A stretch of DNA of 64,000 bases from assembly GCF_001440405.1 (NCBI RefSeq), contig NZ_LLXX01000221.1, forward strand, positions 340 through 64,339. Reading direction: 5' to 3'. Of this stretch, positions 35,626 through 43,885 are shown one piece after another. The translations under genes were made by a program, and so were the position numbers. Below the pieces are notes generated by a model. It made no database searches, was not told where the DNA came from, and saw only the letters and a program-made list of their open reading frames with translations. Numbering within the stretch: position 1 is the first letter of the stretch; each line of letters opens with the position of its first letter. This DNA comes from Bradyrhizobium valentinum. Lineage in GTDB: Bacteria > Pseudomonadota > Alphaproteobacteria > Rhizobiales > Xanthobacteraceae.

Positions 35626-37485
35626 CTAGCCTGACGTCAACAGATTCAGCTTGGCGTTGGCGAGGATCAGGCGGTCGGCCAGCAATTGCGCGAGGTTGCG
35701 CATGATGCGCTCGCCGGCGCGTGGATGCTGCTTTCGAAAACGTTCGAAATCGCGGAGCGGGATTTCGTAGGCCGTCGCAGCCATATCGGCCAGCACATCG
35801 GCTGAGCGGCGCGGCTCCAGCAGCGCCATCTCGCCGAACGGCATGCCCGCGGTCAGCGTCGCCAGCCTGATCCCATCGGGCAGGGTGACGTGCACCACGC
35901 CGCTTCTGAGAAAGAACAGCGAAGTGGCGGCGTCGCCGGCGGCGATGATTTTCTCGCTCGCTTGGTAGCTCTTGATGGCGGCGAGTGAGGCCAGATCGGC
36001 CAATTCCTCAACCGTCAGCCCTGACAGCAGCGCCTGTTCGGACAGCTCGGTCGCCTCGAAGAAATCGATCGCGCCGCCATAGCGATAGACCACCTGGTCT
36101 TCCGCCCATTCGATCGCAGCGTCGAGCAAATAGTAGTTGCGGATGTTGGTGAGACCTTCCGTCCAATCCGCGAGCATCTTCCAGTCCGGCGACGACCGCC
36201 TGATGCCGGACAAGATCACGGTGATGTGGTACGCGGCCAACTCGCGGAATTCCTCGGCGAGGAGACGGGCGCCGGCGCGGGTCATGGCGGTGACGCGGCG
36301 CAGGTCGAAAATCACGAGTTGCGGACGCGGCTTGGCTGCGAGCTGGCGCGAGACGTAATCGACGTTGGAAAACGACAGCGTTCCCACCAGCTCGATGATG
36401 CGGACGTCCTGGTGATGGGCGGCGAGGATGCTCTGTTCCTGCGCGCGCCGCACCCGCCGCGACGGGCTGTTGCCGATATCGTAATCGGCGATGATGCTGT
36501 TGCGCGCGTCGTCGCTGCGGTTGAGCATATGCAGGTCGTAATGCGCCGACAGCGCCTCGCAGACCTTGATGCCGCGCACGCTGTTGCCGTGCTTGTCGAG
36601 TTTCGGCGAATAGCTGCCGAGCCCGAGCCGGGCCGGGAGCGCGGCGAGGATGCCGCCGCCAACGCCGCTCTTGGCGGGGATTCCGATCCGGTAGATCCAT
36701 TCCCCGGCGTAATCGTACATGCCGGAACTGGTCATGACGGAAAGCGTACGCGAGATGGCGTAGGCGCTCGTCACCTGTTCGCCGGTCACCGGATTGATGC
36801 CGCGATTGGCGAGGGTGGCCGCCATCACCGCGATGTCGCGTGCCGTCACCAGGATCGCGCATTGCCGGAAATAGACTTCCAGCACGGCAGCCACGTTGTC
36901 CCGGATCACGGCATTGGTGCGCAGGAGATAGCCGATTGCCCGGTTGCGGTCGCCGGTGGTGCTTTCGGAGGCGTAGACGGCGTCGTCGACGTCGAGTTCG
37001 CGTCCGGCAAACCGGCCCAGCGCCTGCCTGATATATTCGAACGCGGCGTCGCCCTTGGCCTCATGGATCAAGCCGGAGCAGGCGATCGCGCCGGCATTCA
37101 CCATGGGGTTGAAGGGATGGTTTTCGGCGTTAAGCCGGATCGAGTTGAAGGGATCGCCCGAGGGCTCGACGCCGATGACGCTTTCGACCCGTGCTGCACC
37201 CAACGTATCGAGCGCCAGCGCGAACACGAAGGGTTTTGACATCGACTGGATGGTGAAGGGGATCTGGGTGTCGCCGACCTCGTAGACATGGCCGTCGAGC
37301 GTGGCGAGGCTGATGCCGAAATGGTCAGGGTCGGCCTTGCCGAGCTCGGGGATGTAATCGGCGACCGCGCCGCTGGTCTCGGGCGCGAATTCCACGTGAC
37401 AGGCGTTCAGGAACCGCAGCAAGGGCGGCTTCGAACTGATCCAGGCTGCGGGACCGGTTGTGACCGGAGGAGGCGATTGTTTCAT
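35626..37485 (-). CDS. glsA: Glutaminase A fused to STAS and cyclic-nucleotide-binding domains
   Basis: 619-residue fusion. Residues about 24-322 are a serine-dependent glutaminase hydrolysing glutamine to glutamate and ammonia, with the SxxK nucleophile pair in IQSMSKPFVF (Ser81, Lys84) and NPMVNAGAI. Residues about 360-465 form a STAS domain (LVIFDLRRVTAMTRAGARLL; the position of the usual phosphorylated Ser is not Ser). Residues about 495-610 form a cNMP-binding domain with an intact FGEMALLEPRRSA phosphate-binding cassette. Typical GlsA ends near 310. A strong GAGGAGGCG site precedes the ATG. It follows a TRAP permease by 22 bases, so it is in that operon; regulation by cAMP or cGMP is inferred. 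Confidence 0.9.
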   Translation of the reverse strand: MKQSPPPVTTGPAAWISSKPPLLRFLNACHVEFAPETSGAVADYIPELGKADPDHFGISLATLDGHVYEVGDTQIPFTIQSMSKPFVFALALDTLGAARVESVIGVEPSGDPFNSIRLNAENHPFNPMVNAGAIACSGLIHEAKGDAAFEYIRQALGRFAGRELDVDDAVYASESTTGDRNRAIGYLLRTNAVIRDNVAAVLEVYFRQCAILVTARDIAVMAATLANRGINPVTGEQVTSAYAISRTLSVMTSSGMYDYAGEWIYRIGIPAKSGVGGGILAALPARLGLGSYSPKLDKHGNSVRGIKVCEALSAHYDLHMLNRSDDARNSIIADYDIGNSPSRRVRRAQEQSILAAHHQDVRIIELVGTLSFSNVDYVSRQLAAKPRPQLVIFDLRRVTAMTRAGARLLAEEFRELAAYHITVILSGIRRSSPDWKMLADWTEGLTNIRNYYLLDAAIEWAEDQVVYRYGGAIDFFEATELSEQALLSGLTVEELADLASLAAIKSYQASEKIIAAGDAATSLFFLRSGVVHVTLPDGIRLATLTAGMPFGEMALLEPRRSADVLADMAATAYEIPLRDFERFRKQHPRAGERIMRNLAQLLADRLILANAKLNLLTSG

Positions 37486-37507
37486 CGCCTCCTCTTGTGC
37501 AACGCAA

Positions 37508-39580
37508 TCAGGGTGCGTGCAACTGGTTCGCTGCCGGCGCCTGCCGCCGGATCAGCACCAGCGCGAGCAGTGTGGTGGGTACGAGAATGGCGAGACCGAG
37601 CATTGTCACCTGCATCTGCGACAGCGGCATGATCCCTCCGCCGGGCGTGGCCACCACGAACCCGCCGATGACGAGCAATACGCGCAACGGCCATTCCAGC
37701 GTGCCGGTGCGCCGGAGGTCGCCGACAAAGACCTGGTAGCCCTGAATGCCGCCGCAGATGAACAGCGTGCCGAAGCCCGCCAGCGCCATCAGTCCGATTC
37801 CTTCCAGATACGGGCTTGGTCCCTGCAGCACCAGCGCCGGGTTCAGCACGAAGAAGAACGGAATGAAGTAAATGATGCTGCCGACCCACATCGATTCCCA
37901 GCCGGTCTTCATCGCCGGTGAGCCGGCGATGCCGGCTGCGGCGAAGGAGGCGATGGCAACCGGAGGCGTGATCGACGACAGCATGCCCCAGTAGAAGATG
38001 AACATGTGCACGGCCATGCGATTGAGGCCGAGCTTCTCCAGCGCGGGCGCCACCAGGATGGCGAGGAAGATGTAGCAGGCCGTCGTCGTCAGTCCGAGCC
38101 CGAGAACGAGGCTGGTAAAGGCACACATCACAAGCAGCAGCAACGCATTGTCGCCGGCGAGCCGCAGCAGGTCGTTGGCGAGACTGGAAACCACGCCGGT
38201 CATCGAGAACGCGCCGATCAGGAGGCCGCAGCCGGCGAGGATGCCGACCAGTTCGACGAAGGTGCGGCCGTTGACCTCGAGGAACTTGTTGATGGTCCCG
38301 AGCGTCCAGCGCGTGTCCTTGGAGAAGAGTTGGTTCAAGACCAGCAGCAGCGCGGTCGCGTAGAACGGCGCGTGGCTCTCACGCTTGAAATGCAGCAGCA
38401 TCACGATCAACAGCGCGATGACGAAAATGTAGTACCAGCCGGCCTTGACCGTATCCCAGATCTTCGGCAGCTCGGCGCGCGGAATGCCCTTTAGCCCGTG
38501 GCGGGCGGCATAAGAATCGACCTGCATGAACAGGCCAATGTAATAGAGCGTGGCCGGAATAATCGCGGCAACGGCGACTTCCGCGTAACTGACGTTGAGG
38601 AACTGCGCGATCACGAATGCGGTCGCGCCCATCACCGGCGGCGCCAGCACTGCGCCGGTCGATGCGCAGGCCTCGATCGCGGCAGAATAGGAGGCACGAA
38701 AACCGCTCTTCTTCATGACGGGAATGGTCATGGTGCCGGCGGTCAGCACGTTGGAGATGATCGAACCTGACATCATGCCGAGCAGGCCAGAGGCAAAGAT
38801 GCAAACCTTTGCGGCGCCACCGCGGAAGGTACCGCACAGCGCAAAGGCGATGTTGATGAAGAATTTTCCCGCGCCCGTCATCATCAACGCGGTGCCGAAG
38901 ACCAGAAAGCCGATCACGGTATCGGCGAAGGCCTGGATCGGAATGCCAAGCAGGCTTTCGCCCGACAGGACGTGATAAGCCGTCGCCTGCTCAAGCGTCG
39001 ATTCGGTGCCACGAAACGGCCCCAACCACTTCGCGTCGGCGAACAGGGGGTAGACCGTAAACGGCAGCACGCTGAGCAGCAGGCTCCAGCCCCCGGTGCG
39101 CCGCAGCGCCTCCATCAGCACCACCCACATGATAACGCCGGCGATGATAACATTGGTTGGCGCGCCGCCGAATTCCCAGCCGGCTTCAGCGGCCTTGCGG
39201 ACGCTTAGCATCAACAGGAGGGCGCAACCGAAGGTGGCGATGAAGAGCAGTATGTCGTACCAGGGAATGCGATCGAGCGGCGAGGTCTCGGTTCCCGGAA
39301 AGATCAGGAACGTGAACGGCAGCATCAGCGCGATGAGGAGATAGAAATATTCAGTGTTGAGCTGGGTATAGCCGAGAAAGAAGCGCAGTGAGAATTGCTG
39401 GTTGATACACAGGAGGATGGTTGCCGCGGTGGCAACCACGAGCGCCCAGCGCCACGCGCCGCGCAAGGTCCGTACGCGCGTGACCTCGGCCTCCTGCATA
39501 TTGCCCGCGCCGGCATGCGGATCGTCGAATTCGATCCGCTTTGCCGGCGCGACTACGCTATCACTCGCAGAAGGTGACAT
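37508..39580 (-). CDS. TRAP transporter fused small/large permease (DctQM type)
   Basis: 690-residue, strongly hydrophobic permease in which the 4-helix DctQ-like and 12-helix DctM-like parts are joined, as usual for TAXI-class TRAP systems. Signature segments include GLLGMMSGSIISNVLTAGTM and FYWGMLSSITPPVAIASFAA. An in-frame TTG upstream overlaps the ribosome-binding site (GGGGGAA); two consecutive ATGs follow and the second was chosen for spacing. It lies between the TAXI binding protein and the glutaminase fusion, all on one strand. Transport is sodium- or proton-driven. Confidence 0.9.
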   Translation of the reverse strand: MSPSASDSVVAPAKRIEFDDPHAGAGNMQEAEVTRVRTLRGAWRWALVVATAATILLCINQQFSLRFFLGYTQLNTEYFYLLIALMLPFTFLIFPGTETSPLDRIPWYDILLFIATFGCALLLMLSVRKAAEAGWEFGGAPTNVIIAGVIMWVVLMEALRRTGGWSLLLSVLPFTVYPLFADAKWLGPFRGTESTLEQATAYHVLSGESLLGIPIQAFADTVIGFLVFGTALMMTGAGKFFINIAFALCGTFRGGAAKVCIFASGLLGMMSGSIISNVLTAGTMTIPVMKKSGFRASYSAAIEACASTGAVLAPPVMGATAFVIAQFLNVSYAEVAVAAIIPATLYYIGLFMQVDSYAARHGLKGIPRAELPKIWDTVKAGWYYIFVIALLIVMLLHFKRESHAPFYATALLLVLNQLFSKDTRWTLGTINKFLEVNGRTFVELVGILAGCGLLIGAFSMTGVVSSLANDLLRLAGDNALLLLVMCAFTSLVLGLGLTTTACYIFLAILVAPALEKLGLNRMAVHMFIFYWGMLSSITPPVAIASFAAAGIAGSPAMKTGWESMWVGSIIYFIPFFFVLNPALVLQGPSPYLEGIGLMALAGFGTLFICGGIQGYQVFVGDLRRTGTLEWPLRVLLVIGGFVVATPGGGIMPLSQMQVTMLGLAILVPTTLLALVLIRRQAPAANQLHAP

Positions 39581-39632
39581 CATTTCCCCCAAAGATGGTA
39601 TTCGCCTTCTACCGAGGTCGGAAGAGGCCGTA

Positions 39633-40796
39633 TCACTCGAAGCCGTTCGGCATATTGGCCTTTGCCAGCGCTTCAGCGCGTGCCTTCATCCAACCGTCGA
39701 GAAACGCCTTGTCATCCGAAGGCGGGTTGGCCTTGCCATAACCGGCCCATGCTGCCGCCAGCACTTGCTGGCGTTTCAGCAATTCCTTGTTATGGGCTTC
39801 CTGCGCGTCGGTCCACTGGCCGGCTTCCTTTAATGCCTTCGCGGCGCCCGGATGCACTGGAACCACCCAGTTCTTGGTCTGCCGGTCGGCCCCGAGGCCC
39901 GCGGCTCCTGGAGCGGCATCCTTGTAGCCGTCATAGCCCGTGATCATCGCCTTGGTGATGGAATAGACCTCGTCGACGGGCAGCGATCCATAGACCATGA
40001 AGATCGGGTAGGGGTAGTTGCCAAGCTCGATCGGCTTGTCCTTGGAGATACCGGCGCCGCAGGTCGCCATATGTGGGAAGAAGAACGAGCCGACCTTCTT
40101 CACGCGCTCCCAGCCGGCCTTGTCGTTGTGGGGTAGCGGCGGCCAGATGATGCCGCGCGGCGAGGTCTCGAGTTCCTTCGCCGGGCCAGTGATGGTGGTA
40201 GCGAAGGCAGCATCGACGTCGTTGTTAATCATGCCCTTCCACATCGCGCCATAGCTCGAGAACTCGACGGCCTTGACGTCGCTCTGCTTGAGATCGCCGA
40301 AGGCCAGGATGGCGAGCGCGTTCTGGTTCAGCGCCGGCGAACCGACGACGAAGCCGACGCGCTTGCCTTTGAGGTGCTTGATTTCGGTTACGCCGGTATC
40401 CTTGGCGACACCGAGCGTGGCGGCGTTGCAGTCGACCGTGGACAGAACGAGTTGCAGGGGTTGAGGACCCCACTCCTTGGAGCCGAATTCGAACACGCCT
40501 TCCTGGGCGAAATAGGTGCCGGAGCCCATCGCTGACATGGACGCGCGCTTGGCGCGCAGCGGCGCCAGCCGCGCCACGTCGTTGCCGGCGGGCAGCACGC
40601 GGACGTCGGTGCCGTATTTGTCTTTCATCACCTTGCCGACGGCGACCGCGATGTTGAATCCGGCGGTGCCGGTGTCGTAGGCGGTGAACGTCATGGTCGG
40701 CGGCAGCTTGACGTCCTCGGCGTATGCCGCCGGCGAGGTCAGCAGTGCGGCGCCTGCTAGGGCGATTGGCGCGAACGCCTTCATCCGATGAATCAT
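39633..40796 (-). CDS. TAXI family TRAP transporter solute-binding protein
   Basis: 387-residue periplasmic binding protein. It has a Sec signal peptide (MIHRMKAFAPIALAGAALL with cleavage after AYA) and the TAXI fold start TMTFTAYDTGTAGFNIAVAV. GAGGGGAAAATA precedes the ATG. TAXI proteins with known ligands include glutamate/glutamine binders, so with a glutaminase two genes downstream a glutamine or glutamate ligand is an attractive inference. The ligand is not proven by sequence. It delivers to the fused permease gene that follows after about 50 bases. Confidence 0.9.
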   Translation of the reverse strand: MIHRMKAFAPIALAGAALLTSPAAYAEDVKLPPTMTFTAYDTGTAGFNIAVAVGKVMKDKYGTDVRVLPAGNDVARLAPLRAKRASMSAMGSGTYFAQEGVFEFGSKEWGPQPLQLVLSTVDCNAATLGVAKDTGVTEIKHLKGKRVGFVVGSPALNQNALAILAFGDLKQSDVKAVEFSSYGAMWKGMINNDVDAAFATTITGPAKELETSPRGIIWPPLPHNDKAGWERVKKVGSFFFPHMATCGAGISKDKPIELGNYPYPIFMVYGSLPVDEVYSITKAMITGYDGYKDAAPGAAGLGADRQTKNWVVPVHPGAAKALKEAGQWTDAQEAHNKELLKRQQVLAAAWAGYGKANPPSDDKAFLDGWMKARAEALAKANMPNGFE

Positions 40797-40814
40797 TATT
40801 TTCCCCTCAGATTG

Positions 40815-40829
40815 TTTCGCTATGCGAAA
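40815..40829. promoter_or_regulatory. Palindromic operator upstream of the TAXI-TRAP-glsA operon
   Basis: TTTCGCTATGCGAAA is a perfect 6-3-6 palindrome starting 19 bases upstream of the TAXI start codon, a position suited to repressing or activating that operon. Regulators of the IclR family often bind short palindromes of this kind, and an IclR gene lies 470 bases away. Confidence 0.6.
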
Positions 40830-40947
40830 TTTTCTCGTTGATCATGTCATCGGCTGCTTGCGATGGCAACGTTGGGTATACACCAACACCAGAGCTGGAC
40901 AGATTGTCGCGGAATTTCGCCGCGAGCAAATCTATGCCGTGATCCGG

Positions 40948-41169
40948 TTAAGCTTCGATGATCGCGACGACCTGTCCTTCGGCGATGACATCGTCGAGTT
41001 TGACCAGGATGGCTTTGATTTTTCCCGCCGTCGTCGACATGACCGGAATTTCCATCTTCATGGCTTCGACGAAGGCGATCTCGTCGCCGTCGTCGACATC
41101 TCCGCCAGTTGTGACGGGAAGCGCGCACACGCGGCCGGCGACGTCGGTGACAATCTTGATCTCTGGCAT
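40948..41169 (-). CDS. Biotin carboxyl carrier domain protein
   Basis: 73-residue biotinyl carrier. The biotin-accepting lysine is in VEAMKMEIPVMS, the canonical AMKM sequence. It forms a whole biotinyl/lipoyl domain with no extra domain, so it must work with separate carboxylase and transferase subunits. A carboxyltransferase gene lies on the other side of the divergent IclR gene. No biotin carboxylase gene is in the window. A GGGAGAACGGAA site precedes the ATG. Confidence 0.9.
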   Translation of the reverse strand: MPEIKIVTDVAGRVCALPVTTGGDVDDGDEIAFVEAMKMEIPVMSTTAGKIKAILVKLDDVIAEGQVVAIIEA

Positions 41170-41265
41170 TTCCGTTCTCCCGGGGACCGTCTGACGGACT
41201 GACTGTCCTCGTGAACGGCTTTTTGTTGTGGCCGCAGATTGCCTGAGGTAGTTTGTTCTGCAAGT

Positions 41266-41278
41266 GGAATTTTATTCC
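41266..41278. promoter_or_regulatory. Candidate IclR operator between carrier gene and iclR
   Basis: GGAATTTTATTCC is a perfect 5-3-5 palindrome 19 bases before the IclR start, with another GGAAT half-site at 41286-41290. Its form resembles IclR-type sites (TGGAAAT...TTTCCA). It lies between divergent genes and could serve autoregulation and control of the carrier gene. Confidence 0.58.
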
Positions 41279-41296
41279 GCAGGGCGGAATGGAGCC

Positions 41297-42280
41297 ATGA
41301 ACATGGGAAGACGCTCGGAACGGCTAAGCAAACAGGGAATGCTCGCCAGCGATCTGGCCGGCGAGGGTGATGTGATCCAGGTGGTGTCGCGGGCGTTCGA
41401 CGTCTTGCGCTGCTTCGAGGGTCACGAAGCCAGGCTAGGCAATCTGGAAATTTCCAGTCGCTGCGGCCTGCCGCGATCGACAGTATCGCGGCTTACCCAC
41501 ACGCTGACGCGGATGGGCCAGCTCGTCTATCTGCCGCGCGACCAGAAATACCGCATCGGCCCGAGCGCAGTGGCGATGAGCACCTCGATGATGAAGGGGT
41601 TGCAGCTTCGCAACCTGATCCGGTTGCGGCTACAGGATGTCGCCGACCAATTGCCCGGCACCGTCGGCTTCGTGATTCCCGACCGCTATCATCTGGTCTA
41701 TCTCGAATTTGCGCGTGCAGCCAACGCGCTCGGCCTGCATGAAGGCACCGGCAGCCGCATCTCGATGACCAGCACCGCGGCCGGCTTTGCCTACACCGCA
41801 GCGCTCGATACCGACGTCGGCGACGCCCTGATCGCCGAAATGGAGCGTGAGATCCCGGGAGATGCGGCGCTGTTGAAGTCACGCATCGAGGACAACCGCC
41901 GCCACTTGCGCGAACACGGCTACGTCGTCGGCTGTGGCACCTGGAGCCCGCATATCAACGGTTGCGCGGTGCCGATCTGGTCGCCGCAATATCAAACCTT
42001 CGTAGTTGCGACGATCGGCCTTCTCTCCGCGATGTTTGATGAGAAGCGGTTGCACAAGGAAGTGGCGCCGCAGATGCTCGAACTCGGCGTTGCGCTTGGC
42101 GGCCTGCTCGAAGGCGCCGAGGGCGACATCTTCCCGAGCCGCATCGAACGAAAGCCGCTTCCGGTGCCGACCCATAACAACAACAAGATCATCAAGACGG
42201 AGGATACGAATGAACTGGAAGCCGGAGCTCGACGAGCTCGCTCGGCGCGAAGCGTTCGCGCGCGAGATGGGAGGCGTTGA
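41297..42280 (+). CDS. IclR family transcriptional regulator
   Basis: 327-residue regulator with a winged helix-turn-helix (about 30-95, including GNLEISSRCGLPRSTVSRLT) and a C-terminal IclR effector domain ending around VALGGLLEGA. The start is the ATG in GGAGCCATGAACATG. The last roughly 25 residues, rich in Arg and Ala (for example ARRARSARSVRARDGRR), are encoded in a different frame over the start of the carboxyltransferase gene. This is a 71-base overlap that gives the tail an unnatural composition. It is likely the local regulator of the carboxyltransferase, carrier and TRAP genes. Confidence 0.88.
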   Translation: MNMGRRSERLSKQGMLASDLAGEGDVIQVVSRAFDVLRCFEGHEARLGNLEISSRCGLPRSTVSRLTHTLTRMGQLVYLPRDQKYRIGPSAVAMSTSMMKGLQLRNLIRLRLQDVADQLPGTVGFVIPDRYHLVYLEFARAANALGLHEGTGSRISMTSTAAGFAYTAALDTDVGDALIAEMEREIPGDAALLKSRIEDNRRHLREHGYVVGCGTWSPHINGCAVPIWSPQYQTFVVATIGLLSAMFDEKRLHKEVAPQMLELGVALGGLLEGAEGDIFPSRIERKPLPVPTHNNNKIIKTEDTNELEAGARRARSARSVRARDGRR

Positions 42281-43769
42281 CAAGGTCAAGCGCCAGCATG
42301 ACCAGGGCCGGCTCACGGTTCGTGAGCGCATCGACAGACTGATCGACAAGAATTCCTTCCACGAGATCGGCGCGATTTCCGGCATCGCCGAATACGACGA
42401 TAACAGCGAGCTCAAGCACCTGACGCCGGCCAACTGCGTGTTCGGCCGCGGCAGGATCGACGGTCGCACCGTGGTCGTGGTCGGCGACGATTTTACCGTG
42501 CGCGGCGGTTCAGCCGACGCCTCGATTTCCGCCAAGCCGCTGATGGCCGAGGAGATGGCGCACGATCTTCGCCTGCCGATTATTCGCGTGATCGAAGGCT
42601 CGGGCGGCGGCGGCTCGGTGAAGACAATCGAAACCCGTGGCGCGGCCAATCTGCCCGGCGGCGTCGGCGGCACGCGCTGGTACTGGTTCACGACCGCGAA
42701 CATGGCGCGCGTGCCCGTGGTCGCGCTTGGGCTTGGTTCGGTCGCGGGCCTTGGCGCGGCGCGGCTTGCTGCCAGCCATTATTCGGTCATGACCAGGAAT
42801 TCCGCGATGTTCGTCGCGGGTCCGCCGGTCGTGAAACGCCTTGGCCAGGACCTGACGAAAACGGAGCTTGGCGGCGCGGAGATCCAGACCCGCGCCGGCG
42901 GCGTCGATGATGCCGTCGACACCGAGGAGGAGGCGTTCGAGCGCGCCAGGCGTTTTCTGTCCTATCTGCCGTCATCGGTGTATGACCTGCCGCCGACCGC
43001 GCCCTGCAGCGACGATCCGGAGCGCGCAGAAGAATCGCTGTTGAAGGCGGTGCCGCGCAATCGCCGCCAAGTCTACAAGATGCGCCCGATCATCGACGCC
43101 GTCGTCGATAAAGGCTCGTTCTTTGAGGTCAACGCCAATTTCGGCCGCCCGATCATCACCGGGCTTGCCCGGCTCGAAGGCCGGGCGGTGCTGCTATTGG
43201 CGAGCGATCCCTTCCACTATGGCGGGTCGTGGACGGCGGAAGCGTGCCAGAAGGTGGTGCGCTGGGTCGATTTCGCCGAAACCTTCCATTTGCCGGTCGT
43301 GTACCTGATGGATTGCCCCGGCTTTATGATTGGGCTCGAGGCCGAAAAATCGGCGACCATCCGCCACGGCGTGCGCGCAATGGCGGCAGTCAACCAGAGC
43401 ACAGTGCCCTGGTGCACCATCATCGTGCGCAACGCGTTCGGCGTGGCTGGAGTCGTGCACCAGCCGGCCAACCGTTATTCGATGCGCTATGCCTGGCCGT
43501 CGGCCTATTGGGGCTCGCTGCCGCTGGAAGGCGGCATCGAGGCTGCCTACCGCGCCGACATCGACGCGGCGGAGGATCCGGCCGCGAAGCTGAAAGAGAT
43601 CGAGGAGCGCCTCAACAAGCTGCGCTCGCCGTTCCGCTCCGCGGAGAAATTCTGGGTCGAGGAGGTGATCGATCCCCGCAAGACGCGTTCGCTACTGTGC
43701 GAATTCGCGCGATTGGCGGAGCCGATTCGCAACGTAGGCCCGCCAATGAACATGTCGACGCGGCCGTGA
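42210..43769 (+). CDS. Acyl-CoA carboxylase carboxyltransferase (beta) subunit
   Basis: 519-residue carboxyltransferase of the propionyl/methylcrotonyl-CoA carboxylase beta type. It moves carboxyl from carboxybiotin to an acyl-CoA or the reverse. Family features: IEGSGGGGSVKTIETRG, VALGLGSVAGLGAARLA, DCPGFMIGLEAEKSATIRHG. The start is the ATG after ACGGAGGATACG, inside the 3' end of iclR. A biotin carrier is encoded nearby but no biotin carboxylase is, so the acceptor and the direction of reaction are open. Confidence 0.9.
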   Translation: MNWKPELDELARREAFAREMGGVDKVKRQHDQGRLTVRERIDRLIDKNSFHEIGAISGIAEYDDNSELKHLTPANCVFGRGRIDGRTVVVVGDDFTVRGGSADASISAKPLMAEEMAHDLRLPIIRVIEGSGGGGSVKTIETRGAANLPGGVGGTRWYWFTTANMARVPVVALGLGSVAGLGAARLAASHYSVMTRNSAMFVAGPPVVKRLGQDLTKTELGGAEIQTRAGGVDDAVDTEEEAFERARRFLSYLPSSVYDLPPTAPCSDDPERAEESLLKAVPRNRRQVYKMRPIIDAVVDKGSFFEVNANFGRPIITGLARLEGRAVLLLASDPFHYGGSWTAEACQKVVRWVDFAETFHLPVVYLMDCPGFMIGLEAEKSATIRHGVRAMAAVNQSTVPWCTIIVRNAFGVAGVVHQPANRYSMRYAWPSAYWGSLPLEGGIEAAYRADIDAAEDPAAKLKEIEERLNKLRSPFRSAEKFWVEEVIDPRKTRSLLCEFARLAEPIRNVGPPMNMSTRP

Positions 43770-43774
43770 TGGGA

Positions 43775-43878
43775 TGTCATTCCGGGGCGATGCGCAGCAT
43801 CGAACTATGGTGCGCAATTGCGCACCTGAGAATCTCGAGATTCCGGGTCTGGTGCTAACGCACCATCCCGGAATGACG
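43775..43878. repeat. Palindromic repeat family E, copy 2
   Basis: It begins TGTCATTCCGGGGCGATGCG and ends ATCCCGGAATGACGTG. It shares GCATCGAACTATGGTGCGC and CTCGAGATTCCGGGTC with the copy at 28950. It fills the gap between the convergent carboxyltransferase and MFS genes and could form a terminator-like hairpin. Confidence 0.88.
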
Positions 43879-43885
43879 TGTTCTC

